64,000 nt of DNA, from the NCBI GenBank assembly GCA_021155855.1, contig JAJNAZ010000003.1:58436-122435 (forward strand). Direction: 5' to 3'. Shown here piece after piece: positions 54,058 to 62,421 of this stretch. A model generated the notes under the pieces. It saw nothing but the letters and a program-made list of their open reading frames with translations. It was not told where the DNA came from and ran no database searches. Every line of letters starts with the position of its first letter. The stretch's first letter is position 1. A program made the translations under genes and the position numbers. The stretch comes from Solirubrobacterales bacterium (GTDB taxonomy: Bacteria > Actinomycetota > Thermoleophilia > Solirubrobacterales > 70-9).

Positions 54058-54969
54058 CTAGGCGGATGCCGGCACCGGCGCCGGCCGTGCTCGGCGGGCG
54101 TTGGCGACGATCTCGCGGCAAATCAGCGGCCAGAGCTGGCGCGGCAGGTCGTGGCCCATCCCCGGGACCATCACCAGCCGGGAGTCGGGGATCGCGGCGG
54201 CGACCGAGCGCCCGGCGCCGGGGCGGACCAGCGGGTCGCGAGTACCGTGGATGACGACCGTAGGGGCGCGGATGCCGCGCAGCCGTCGCGAGCGGTCGCC
54301 CGAGGCGGTGATCGCGTGCAGCTGGCGGGCCGCGCCGGCGGGATTGTGCCCGCGGTCGAAGCCGCTCGCAACCAGCTCGCGCAGGCGATCCTCGTCGGGC
54401 GGATACGCCGGCGAGCCGATCACCTCGAACGTCCTCACGACGGCGTCGACGTAGCGCTCGCGGTCGCGGGGCGGGCGCGACATGAGCACCCCGAGGGCCC
54501 GTAGGCGGGGCACCGAGGCGGCCCGCTTGCCGCTCCCGGTCATGATCAGCCCGAGCGAGCGCACGCGCTCGGGACGCCTGTAGCCGAGCACCTGGGCGAT
54601 CATCCCGCCCTGCGAGACGCCGACCACGTGCGCCGACTCGAGCCCGAGGTGCTCGATCAGCCCGGCCAGATCGTCGGCCATGTCCTCGAGTGTGTAGGCG
54701 AGACCGCGCCGCAGGCCGAGCAACATCGCGGTCGGGCTCGGCACCCCGCGATCGATGTAGGTCGAGTGGCCGATATCGCGGTTGTCGAAGCGGACGACGC
54801 GAAATCCCTGGCCGGCGAGCAGCTCGCAGAAGCCGAGGTCCCAGTGGATCATTTGCGTCGCCAGCCCCATCACGAGCACGATCGGCTCGCCGTCGGGCTC
54901 GCCGAGCTCCTGGTAGGCGAGCTCGATCCCGTTCACGGGGGCGCGCTGTTCGTCGCCGACTCGGATCAC
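54058..54969 (-). CDS. Alpha/beta-fold hydrolase
   Basis: A 303-residue hydrolase. It has the nucleophile elbow GVSQGGMIA, the acid in IHGTRDPLV and catalytic His in GMGHDLP, preceded by FDNRDIGHST. It is 25 bases downstream of the aldehyde dehydrogenase-oxidase fusion and probably in the same transcript. An ester or lipid substrate is plausible from context. Confidence 0.88.
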   Translation of the reverse strand: MIRVGDEQRAPVNGIELAYQELGEPDGEPIVLVMGLATQMIHWDLGFCELLAGQGFRVVRFDNRDIGHSTYIDRGVPSPTAMLLGLRRGLAYTLEDMADDLAGLIEHLGLESAHVVGVSQGGMIAQVLGYRRPERVRSLGLIMTGSGKRAASVPRLRALGVLMSRPPRDRERYVDAVVRTFEVIGSPAYPPDEDRLRELVASGFDRGHNPAGAARQLHAITASGDRSRRLRGIRAPTVVIHGTRDPLVRPGAGRSVAAAIPDSRLVMVPGMGHDLPRQLWPLICREIVANARRARPAPVPASA

Positions 54970-54994
54970 CGGGCGCGAACGCTACGCGAGCCGC

Positions 54995-57900
54995 TCAGCC
55001 CGCGGCGATCGCGTGCGCGGTGCGCCGCGCCAGCGCCATGATCGTCAGCATCGGGTTGGTCCCCGAGGGCGACGGGAATGCGCTCGCATCGCCGATCCAG
55101 ATCCCGGGCGTGTCGTGCAGCTCGCCCCGGGGGTCGGCGACCGAGGTCGCGGAATCGGTCCCCATGCGGCAGGATCCCATCTGGTGGGCGGAAAAGAGCG
55201 CGAACTCGCGCGGGGCGATCGGCCGGCCGGTTACCTCGGCGATGAAGGCATCGAGATCGTCGCCGCGGCGCCAGTCGGGCGCCTTGCGAGCGCTGCCGAC
55301 GATCTCCGAGGCCCCGGCGGCATCGTGCATGCGGATCAGGGCCTCGACCCCGGCGCGGATGTTGCGGATGTCGACCTCGTCGGTGAGCGGATAATGGGTG
55401 ATCGCGCTGCCCGCCTCGTCGATCGTCACCCGGCCGTGTCCCTGTTCCCGGGTCAGGTTGATCAGCGGCGCCGCATGCGCCCATTCCTTCATCCGCCGCT
55501 TGTGGTCGCGGCCCGACCGCCACGGCACCGCGGCCGCGAACAGGCCGGTGGTCGATTGCGCCGACTCGAGCAGGAACCCGTGCCGGTCGCCGAGGTCGGC
55601 GAACTCGTGCGAGAGTGCCGCTTGCGGCGGCCCCCAGCACCAGTCCTGGGGCTCGGGGTAATACGCGGTCACGGCCGCGGTCGGGTGCAGGCGGAGGAAG
55701 TCGCCGGTCGCCGGGCCGCCGATCTGAGAGCGCAGCAGCAAGGCCGGCGATTCGATCGCCCCGCAGGCGACGACGACGATCGGCGCGCGAACGGTGACCC
55801 TGCTCGCCGCGCCGTCGCCGGCCGGGGCCTCGGGGTCGGCGTAAGCCGCCTCGACCCCGGCCGCCCGTCCCTCGGCGACCAGGATCCGCTCGGCGCGGCA
55901 GCCGGCGATGATCTCCGCGCCCTCGGCCCGGGCGTCGAGCAGATAGGTCTTCGCGGTCGAGAGCTTCGATCCCGACTGGTCGCCGAAACCCATGTAAGCG
56001 GCGCTCGCCGGGTCGTATAGGTCGCGGTCGGCGTTGCGGACGATCCCGCGGAAGTCGTAGCCGAACCGCTCGCAGGCCTCCTGCATCCGCTGATGGGGGC
56101 CGTTGAGGTCGCTGCACTCGCCGTTGACCTGGATCCGCTCGGAGACCGCGTCCAGGTGGGCGTCGAACTCCGGCCCGTCGAGGCCCTCGAGGCCGTGCTC
56201 GCGTGCCCATTCGTCGCGCACCCAGTCGTGGGTTCGCAGGCAGTTCGTCCAGTTGACCACCGTGCCGCCGCCGACGCACGATCCGGCGACCACCGAGACC
56301 TGGCCTTCGGCGGTCGGAAACGGGCCGCCGTTGAGGTAGAGACGCTGGTAGGCGGAGAGCTCGAGCTGGTCGAAGTCGCGATCGTCGTAATAGCCGCCCA
56401 TCTCGAGCACGACCACCGACTTCCCCGCCGCCGCAAGCTCGCCGGCGATCACCCCGCCGCCGGCACCGGAGCCAACCACGCAGACGTCGGCGTCGATCGT
56501 CTCCGCGCGGCCCTCGGGCCGCCGCAACCGCAGCGGGGGCTCGCGGTCGGGCGGTGGCCCCTGCGGGCCCGGGTAGCCGATCGCGGCCCAGTTCGGGTTG
56601 CGCCCCGTGCCGAGGTCGGGCAGCGCGTAGAAGAGCGCCTTGGCTACCCCCCTGATGCTTTCGATGCCTGCCAGCGCATCGGGGCTCTGGTCGCAGAAGG
56701 CGTGCACGATCCGCTCGCGTGTCTGTTGGGGGGTGCCGGGCGCGATCCCGTTCTCCGCCAGCGAGTCGAGCAGCGCCCGCAGACCATCGACCTGCTCCTC
56801 AGGCAACTCGGCTTGAAGCAGCGCCACTTCGACCCCCTCCGGGACCGCCGCGTGCGAGGCCGAGCGCCCCCAGAATCCGTGCGGGTCGCCCTCGCCCTCG
56901 GGAGCCTCGAGCGCGGGGATGAAGGTGTCGCACAGCGCCGCCAAGGTCATCCGTTGCGCGTCGTCGAACAAATCGCTGGTCGCGAGCAGGGCGAAGGTCT
57001 CGCCGATCGCCGCGCTGACCCCGGCGCTGTAGGGGAGGTGGTGCGCGTCGCGCGAGGGCGCGTGACCCGGGGTGATCATCAGCGACTGGCGCTTGGTGTA
57101 CTTGCGGATCCCGTCCGGACCGTGGCGCGAGCCGAGCCCGGAGGCCTTCCAGCCCCCCATCGGCAGCTCCAGCGCCGCGTAGTTGAGCTGCGCGTCGTTG
57201 ACCATCGCCGTGCCGGCATCGACCCGGCGCGCGATCCGCTCGCCGCGCTCGTGGTCGCGGGTCCAGACCGATGCCTGCAGGCCGTATGGCCCGTCGTTGG
57301 CGAGCTCGATCGCCTGCTCGGCGTCTCGCACACGCATCACCGGCAGGGTCGGGCCGAAGGTCTCCTCGACCATGCAACGCATCGAGTGATCGACCTCCGC
57401 GAGCACCGTCGGCCGGTAGAAACGTCCCGGGCCGTCGCCACGCTCGCCGCCGGTGACCACCCGGGCCCCCTTGGCGACCGCGTCGCGCACGTGCGCCTCG
57501 ATCAGCTCCAGCTGCGGCGGGAAGATGATCGCCCCCACGTCGACCGTGCCGGGCTCGCCGGGAGGCCCCTGGCGCAGCGCCTCGGCCTTCGCGGCGACCC
57601 GCTCGAGGAACTCGTCGTGGACCGCGTCCTCGACGTAGATCCGCTCGACCGAGATGCATACCTGTCCGGAGTTGTTGAGCCCATAGGAGACGGCGGCGTT
57701 GGCGGCACGCTCGAGATCCGCGTCGGCGAGCACGATCATCGGGTCCTTGCCACCGAGCTCGAGGCTGACCGGCGTCAACGTCTCCGCCGCCCTGGCCATC
57801 ACCTTCTTGCCGGTCTCGACCGAGCCCGTGAACATGACGAAGTCGACCTCGTCGACGAGCGCGGCGCCGGTCTCGCCCCGTCCGGTGGCGATCTGGAACA

Positions 57901-58486
57901 CCCCCGCCGGAAGCCCGCACTCGGACATCATCGCGGCGAGCAGCAGCGAGGTCATCGGGGTCACCTCCGAAGGCTTGAGCACCACCGCGTTGCCCGCCGC
58001 GAGCGCCGGGATGCAGTCGCCAAAGGAGTTGTTGAGCGGGTAGTTCCAGGGGCCGATCACGCCGACGACGCCCAGCGGCGCATAGCGGACGACGAGCCGC
58101 CGGCCGCGCACGAACGGCGACGCCGACTCGATCTCGGAGTCGGCGAGGTAGACGGGAGCCTGGCGGGCCCAGAACTCGAGCGCCGAGAGCCCGTAGGAGA
58201 GCTCGGCGAACTGGGTCTCGTCGACCGGGCGGCCGGTCTCGGCGACGATCGTGCCGACGACGCGCTCGGAGTTGGCGACCATCCAGCGGCGGGCGTCGAG
58301 CAGCACTCGGGCGCGGGCGTCGAAGCCGGCCCCGGCCCAGTCGGGCTGGGCGGCCCGAGCGGCGGCGACCAGCTCCCGGACCCGCTGGGGGCCGAGCTCG
58401 GGCACGGTCGCGATCGTCCCCCCGGTCGCCGGGTTTTCGACCGCAATTCCGTTGCCTGTGGCCGCTGCCTCAGCGCCTTCGGGCAT
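54995..58486 (-). CDS. Aldehyde dehydrogenase fused to a fatty-alcohol-oxidase-type GMC enzyme
   Basis: A 1163-residue fusion. Residues ~1-480 are a complete aldehyde dehydrogenase: PWNYPLNNS (Asn), LELGGKDP (Glu) and NSGQVC (catalytic Cys). Residues ~520-680 match the alpha-helical N-terminal region of long-chain-alcohol oxidases (FIPALEAPEG, RVHAFC-like). Residues ~685-1163 form a GMC flavin oxidoreductase with VVGSGAGGGVIAGELAAAG, SCVGGGTVVNWTN, and active-site HQMGSCRMG and GTNPMLTIM. The two activities would convert a long-chain alcohol to aldehyde and then acid. The minus strand places it after the RDD protein (18-base gap). Confidence 0.9.
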   Translation of the reverse strand: MPEGAEAAATGNGIAVENPATGGTIATVPELGPQRVRELVAAARAAQPDWAGAGFDARARVLLDARRWMVANSERVVGTIVAETGRPVDETQFAELSYGLSALEFWARQAPVYLADSEIESASPFVRGRRLVVRYAPLGVVGVIGPWNYPLNNSFGDCIPALAAGNAVVLKPSEVTPMTSLLLAAMMSECGLPAGVFQIATGRGETGAALVDEVDFVMFTGSVETGKKVMARAAETLTPVSLELGGKDPMIVLADADLERAANAAVSYGLNNSGQVCISVERIYVEDAVHDEFLERVAAKAEALRQGPPGEPGTVDVGAIIFPPQLELIEAHVRDAVAKGARVVTGGERGDGPGRFYRPTVLAEVDHSMRCMVEETFGPTLPVMRVRDAEQAIELANDGPYGLQASVWTRDHERGERIARRVDAGTAMVNDAQLNYAALELPMGGWKASGLGSRHGPDGIRKYTKRQSLMITPGHAPSRDAHHLPYSAGVSAAIGETFALLATSDLFDDAQRMTLAALCDTFIPALEAPEGEGDPHGFWGRSASHAAVPEGVEVALLQAELPEEQVDGLRALLDSLAENGIAPGTPQQTRERIVHAFCDQSPDALAGIESIRGVAKALFYALPDLGTGRNPNWAAIGYPGPQGPPPDREPPLRLRRPEGRAETIDADVCVVGSGAGGGVIAGELAAAGKSVVVLEMGGYYDDRDFDQLELSAYQRLYLNGGPFPTAEGQVSVVAGSCVGGGTVVNWTNCLRTHDWVRDEWAREHGLEGLDGPEFDAHLDAVSERIQVNGECSDLNGPHQRMQEACERFGYDFRGIVRNADRDLYDPASAAYMGFGDQSGSKLSTAKTYLLDARAEGAEIIAGCRAERILVAEGRAAGVEAAYADPEAPAGDGAASRVTVRAPIVVVACGAIESPALLLRSQIGGPATGDFLRLHPTAAVTAYYPEPQDWCWGPPQAALSHEFADLGDRHGFLLESAQSTTGLFAAAVPWRSGRDHKRRMKEWAHAAPLINLTREQGHGRVTIDEAGSAITHYPLTDEVDIRNIRAGVEALIRMHDAAGASEIVGSARKAPDWRRGDDLDAFIAEVTGRPIAPREFALFSAHQMGSCRMGTDSATSVADPRGELHDTPGIWIGDASAFPSPSGTNPMLTIMALARRTAHAIAAG

Positions 58487-58504
58487 CGGCGCGAGTCTAA
58501 GGCC

Positions 58505-59461
58505 TCAGGTGCTGTGCGGCGCGACCATCGGGCGGTGGTCCTCGATCACCTCGGTGCCCGCCATCCGGTCGGCGAGCGAGCGTCGGCGGTCGTCGAAGAG
58601 GACCATCAGGAAGCCGATCCCGAGGCTGAGAATCGATAACCCGGTGCCGATCAGGCGCCGCACCGCCCGGCGGGTGCCGATGTGCCGCCTCCCCTCGACG
58701 TCGAGCCGGATCGAGAGGAAGCGCATCCCGGGGGTCTGTCCCGAGAGCGCCCAGAAGAAGCCGAGATAGGTCGCCCCGGCGGCGATCCAGAGCCCGGCGC
58801 CGACCGCGATCTGCCACCCCGTGGTGCCCTCGTCGTCGCCGAGCACGCCGCCGATCGTGATTCCGAACAGCGCCGAGACGCCGAGGAAGAGCAGGTTCAG
58901 GACCCCGCCGTCGACGACGGCCGCGACCGTACGGGTGGCGAGGCCGACCCGCTCGCGGGCCTGCTCGGGGGCAGCGGTGCGCCCGCGCAGCCGGCCTGCG
59001 AGATGCTCGAGCGCGTCATCGACGCGGTCCGAGATCTCACGGATCTGCCGGCCGACATCCTGGATCAGGCCGACGCCCTGCTGGGCGATCGCCGCCCTCA
59101 CCTCTGGCGCCTCGGCGATCCGCTCGACCAGCTTCTGCGCCTCGTCGGAGGCAAGCAGCCGGTCCCAGACATGGTCGACGAGCTCCGAGTCGAGCACCCT
59201 GACCGCGGCGCGCTCGACCGCCGGGCTGGAGAGGGTACGCTCGAGCGCCGCCTGGGCCTCGTCGCTCTCCAGCACCCGGATGATCGCGCGCTCCACCGCC
59301 GGGCTCTCGAGCGCGCGCACGATCGCCTCCTCCGTGCTGCGCTCGACCGCATCGTCGATGCCGGTCGCCGCCGCCATCCGCCCGGCGCCGCGGGCGCCGA
59401 TGCCCAGGAGCCGGCTGGGAAGCTGGGACCGTCGAGCGGGCGGTTGCGGATCCGGCGTCAT
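58505..59461 (-). CDS. RDD-family membrane protein
   Basis: A 318-residue protein from ATG 59461. The first ~150 residues are a soluble helical region with repeated ESPAVERAIIRVLES and SSPAVERAAVRVLDS units. The C-terminal RDD domain has about three helices and the signature GQTPGMRFLSIRLD, ending RSLADRMAGTEVI. RDD proteins include proposed antiporters or transport subunits. It is the first gene of the RDD-fusion-hydrolase unit; an upstream extension is rejected because it overlaps the phosphoesterase. Confidence 0.85.
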   Translation of the reverse strand: MTPDPQPPARRSQLPSRLLGIGARGAGRMAAATGIDDAVERSTEEAIVRALESPAVERAIIRVLESDEAQAALERTLSSPAVERAAVRVLDSELVDHVWDRLLASDEAQKLVERIAEAPEVRAAIAQQGVGLIQDVGRQIREISDRVDDALEHLAGRLRGRTAAPEQARERVGLATRTVAAVVDGGVLNLLFLGVSALFGITIGGVLGDDEGTTGWQIAVGAGLWIAAGATYLGFFWALSGQTPGMRFLSIRLDVEGRRHIGTRRAVRRLIGTGLSILSLGIGFLMVLFDDRRRSLADRMAGTEVIEDHRPMVAPHST

Positions 59462-59507
59462 CTGTTGCAGTGATGGTCCCGTCCGCGACGGTCGGAACGA
59501 TGACGGG

Positions 59508-60614
59508 ATGCGCACGGCGGTGATCTCCGACCTGCACCTCGGGCTTGGCAGCGGCGCTGATCTGCTGCGAAGCGCCCGCTTTCGCGAGCCGCTGCTCGCC
59601 GAGCTCGAGGGCGTCGATCGCCTGGTCCTGCTCGGCGACGTGCTCGAGCTGCGCGATCGCCCGCTGGCCGAGGTGTTGGCAACGGCGGCCCCGACGCTCG
59701 CCGCGCTCGGTGAGGCGCTCGCCGAGCGCGAGCTCGTGATCGTGCCCGGAAACCACGACCACCACCTGATCGAGGCCTGGCTCGAACGGCGCACGCTCGC
59801 CGCCGCGCCGGCGTTGTCGCTCGAACAGCTCGGTGAGCCGGCGGGGACCGCGTTCGAGGTGCTCGCCGCGTCGGCGGCCGCGGCGCGAGTGCGGTTCGCA
59901 TATCCCGGCCTCTGGCTGCGCGACGACATCTACGCGACCCACGGCCACTATCTGGACCGGCACCTGACCGTGCCGACAATCGAGCGCCTCGGGGTGGCGC
60001 TGGTCGAGCGGGTACTCGGTGTCCCGGCGGCCGGCCCCGACCCGCTCGCGCCCCCGGACTCGGGGCCCGACGAGGTCGAGGAGTACGAGCGCATCCAGGC
60101 CCCCGTCTACGCCTTCCTCTTCAGCCTCGCCCAAGCGACGGTCGGCGAGCGGCGCAGCGGCGCCAATCCCTCGGCGCGGATCTGGCAGATGCTCGGCGGC
60201 GGCGAGACCCGCTCCGCGCGGATCCGCAGCTGGGTGCTCGGCGCGGTGGCGGTCCCGGGCGCGGTCGGGGTCGCGAACCGGCTCGGGCTCGGACCGGTGC
60301 GCGCCGACCTCTCGGCGGGAGCGATCGCGCGTGCCGGCTTCGAGGCGATGGCGGAGGTGGTCGAGCGGCTCGGCATCCGCGCCGAGCACGTCGTCTTCGG
60401 TCACACCCACCGTCGCGGCCATCCGGCCGAGCAGGCGGGCGCCGCGCTCTGGAACACCGGCAGCTGGGTGCACGCACCGGGCCTGCTCGGGGACAGCGCG
60501 TCGGTGAGCCCGTACTGGCCGGGCACAATGGCGGTGATCGACGACGACGGACCGCCGCGGCTGCGCCACCTGCTCGACGACCTCGGCCGCGAGGACCTCG
60601 CCGCGGCGGACTAG
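59508..60614 (+). CDS. Calcineurin-like metallophosphoesterase
   Basis: A 368-residue hydrolase from ATG 59508. The metal motifs are ISDLHLGLG, LLGDVLELR, GNHDHH, THGHYLD and FGHTHRRG, the full calcineurin set. A ~70-residue helical insert sits between the third and fourth motifs. Substrate cannot be inferred. It diverges from the RDD gene with 46 bases between starts. Confidence 0.9.
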   Translation: MRTAVISDLHLGLGSGADLLRSARFREPLLAELEGVDRLVLLGDVLELRDRPLAEVLATAAPTLAALGEALAERELVIVPGNHDHHLIEAWLERRTLAAAPALSLEQLGEPAGTAFEVLAASAAAARVRFAYPGLWLRDDIYATHGHYLDRHLTVPTIERLGVALVERVLGVPAAGPDPLAPPDSGPDEVEEYERIQAPVYAFLFSLAQATVGERRSGANPSARIWQMLGGGETRSARIRSWVLGAVAVPGAVGVANRLGLGPVRADLSAGAIARAGFEAMAEVVERLGIRAEHVVFGHTHRRGHPAEQAGAALWNTGSWVHAPGLLGDSASVSPYWPGTMAVIDDDGPPRLRHLLDDLGREDLAAAD

Positions 60615-60620
60615 CCGCAA

Positions 60621-60643
60621 TGTCACATCCGGCGATGGCACAT
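60621..60643. promoter_or_regulatory. Palindromic operator candidate upstream of merR gene
   Basis: ATGTCACAT forms a perfect 4+1+4 palindrome within TGTCACATC-cggc-GATGGCACA, itself an imperfect inverted repeat. It lies about 25-45 bases before the MerR-type start. A similar ATGTTACAT palindrome is found at 62401, upstream of the acyl-CoA dehydrogenase gene. Confidence 0.45.
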
Positions 60644-60665
60644 GGGTGCCCGTAGAATCGCTGCC

Positions 60666-61427
60666 GTGAGCGAGACCACGGACGAGCTGACCATCGACGA
60701 ACTCGCGCGCCGCACCGGGATGACGGTGCGCAACATTCGCGCGCACCAGTCGCGAGGCCTGCTCCCCGCCCCCCAGGTGCGTGGCCGAACCGGCTTCTAC
60801 GGCACCGAGCACGAGGCGCGGATCAATCTGATCCGCGAACTGCAGGCCGACGGCTTCAAGCTCGAGGCGATCGCGCGGCTGCTCGACAGCGCGGGCGGTT
60901 CGAGCGAGGAGGTGCTGCGCTTCACCCGGGCGGTCAAGGCACCGTTCGAGGATGAGCAGCCGCAGATCGTCACCGCCGCCGAGCTCGCCGAGCGCTGGGA
61001 CGCGGGCGACGCCGCCCCGGCGCTGCGGCGCAAGGCCGAGAAGCTCGGCATCCTGCGGCCCCTGCCCGATGGCAACTTCGAGGAGTTGAGCCCGACCCTC
61101 GGACGGGCGAGCGCCGAGCTGGCCGCGCTCGGGATCCCTCCGGAGGCGGCACTCGACGTCGCCGGCGAGATCCACAAGCACGCGAGCGCGGTCGCCAAGA
61201 CCTTCGTCGAGCTGTTCATCAAGCAGATCTGGAAGCCGTTCGAGGACCAGGGCCGCCCCGAGCACGACCTGCCCGCCGTCCGCGAGGCGCTCGAGCGGCT
61301 GCGACCGCTCGCCTCGGATGCGCTGCTGGCGATGTTCCAGCTGGTGATGACCGAGGCGGTCGAAAACCGGATGGGCCGCGAGGTCGACCGCATCCAAAGG
61401 CGCGACGGCTCACGAAAGCGCCGTTGA
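60666..61427 (+). CDS. MerR-family transcriptional regulator
   Basis: A 253-residue regulator from GTG 60666. The N-terminal MerR helix-turn-helix reads LTIDELARRTGMTVRNIRAH, with FYGTEHEARINLIRELQADG in the wing/dimer helix. The C-terminal ~160 residues are a helical effector domain without a Cys cluster, so a metal ligand is unlikely. Its position beside a hydrolase and acyl-CoA dehydrogenase suggests fatty-acid metabolism control, possibly autoregulated through the palindrome at 60621. Confidence 0.88.
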   Translation: MSETTDELTIDELARRTGMTVRNIRAHQSRGLLPAPQVRGRTGFYGTEHEARINLIRELQADGFKLEAIARLLDSAGGSSEEVLRFTRAVKAPFEDEQPQIVTAAELAERWDAGDAAPALRRKAEKLGILRPLPDGNFEELSPTLGRASAELAALGIPPEAALDVAGEIHKHASAVAKTFVELFIKQIWKPFEDQGRPEHDLPAVREALERLRPLASDALLAMFQLVMTEAVENRMGREVDRIQRRDGSRKRR

Positions 61428-61476
61428 CTTCCCGCGTCGCGCGCGCCTGCGGCGTCGCGGCGGAGCTCGACCGTAG

Positions 61477-62376
61477 CTAGGCGACTCCCGCGAGCAGGCG
61501 GTCGCGGATCGACGCCGTGTCGAGCTCGGCCGCCTCGGTGTCGGCGACGAACTCCGCCAGCAGCCGGGCGAACTCGAACGGGCGCTCGAGCTGCGGGAAG
61601 TGGCCGACCCCGTCGAGGATCTCCAGCCGGCTGTGGGGCATCAGCTTCTGCGCGGCACGGCCATGCTCGACCGGGATGATCGGGTCGCAAGCGCCCCAGA
61701 CGATCAGCGTCGGCAGCGCCTCGGCGAGGTAGAGGCGGTCGAGGGCGCTGACGCGCTGGCCGCCGGGCTCGAGCACCGCGCGCATCGTGTGGATGAAGGC
61801 GGCGCGGGCCTCGGAGTCTCCGAGCGAAGCGAAGCCCCGTGCGATCTCGGCCATATCGGTGCCGGCCTGCAAACCGAGCCGGCCGAGCGCGCGGCCCAAC
61901 GCCTCGCCGCGGGCGAGCAGGACCGCGTGCGTGAGCAGCGGGAGCACGAGCTCGGAGCCCGGCAGGGTGGCGGCACGGAGCATCAGGTGTACCTCGCGGC
62001 CCAGACCGCCGCTGGAGACGAGGACGAGCCGCTCGCAGCGCTCGGGGAACTGGTAGGCGAACTGCATCGCGATCCCGCCCCCGAGCGAGTGGCCGACGAT
62101 TGTCGCCCGTTCGTGGCCGAGCGCGACCATCGTGTCGCGTACCGCGCTCGCGTAGGCGCCGAGCGAGTAGTCGCCGCGCGGCTTCGCCGACTCCCCGTGG
62201 CCGAGCAGGTCGGGCGCCAGCACGCGGTGCTCGGCGGCGAGGTGCTCGATCGCCGGTCCCCACTGCTCGGAGCGGCCGGTGATCCCGTGGACGAGCACGA
62301 CCAGCGGCCCCTCGCCGCTCTCGCGGAAGCAGACTGTGTGCCCGTGCAGCTCGATCTCCGTCAGGGTTGACATCAT
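61477..62376 (-). CDS. Alpha/beta-fold hydrolase
   Basis: A 299-residue hydrolase (start ATG 62376 or 62373). Motifs: oxyanion HGITGRSEQW, nucleophile GHSLGGGIA, acid in WGACDPIIP and His in GVGHFPQLE. It is of the epoxide-hydrolase/meta-cleavage hydrolase type in layout. It diverges from the acyl-CoA dehydrogenase with only 39 bases between the starts, so both promoters overlap the ATGTTACAT site. Confidence 0.9.
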   Translation of the reverse strand: MMSTLTEIELHGHTVCFRESGEGPLVVLVHGITGRSEQWGPAIEHLAAEHRVLAPDLLGHGESAKPRGDYSLGAYASAVRDTMVALGHERATIVGHSLGGGIAMQFAYQFPERCERLVLVSSGGLGREVHLMLRAATLPGSELVLPLLTHAVLLARGEALGRALGRLGLQAGTDMAEIARGFASLGDSEARAAFIHTMRAVLEPGGQRVSALDRLYLAEALPTLIVWGACDPIIPVEHGRAAQKLMPHSRLEILDGVGHFPQLERPFEFARLLAEFVADTEAAELDTASIRDRLLAGVA

Positions 62377-62399
62377 CTCAAGTAACTCTTACCCTCGCC

Positions 62400-62421
62400 G
62401 ATGTTACATCAGTAAATGTCG
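62400..62421. promoter_or_regulatory. Palindromic operator candidate between hydrolase and fadE-like gene
   Basis: GATGTTACATC (62400-62410) is a perfect 5+1+5 palindrome and TTAC-atca-GTAA (62404-62415) an overlapping one. The site is immediately before, and partly over, the dehydrogenase start at 62416. Confidence 0.5.

Noticed and set aside
56093..58639. 848-residue plus-strand frame opposite the aldehyde dehydrogenase fusion
   Set aside because: Antisense artefact; the minus strand has full catalytic motifs for two enzymes.
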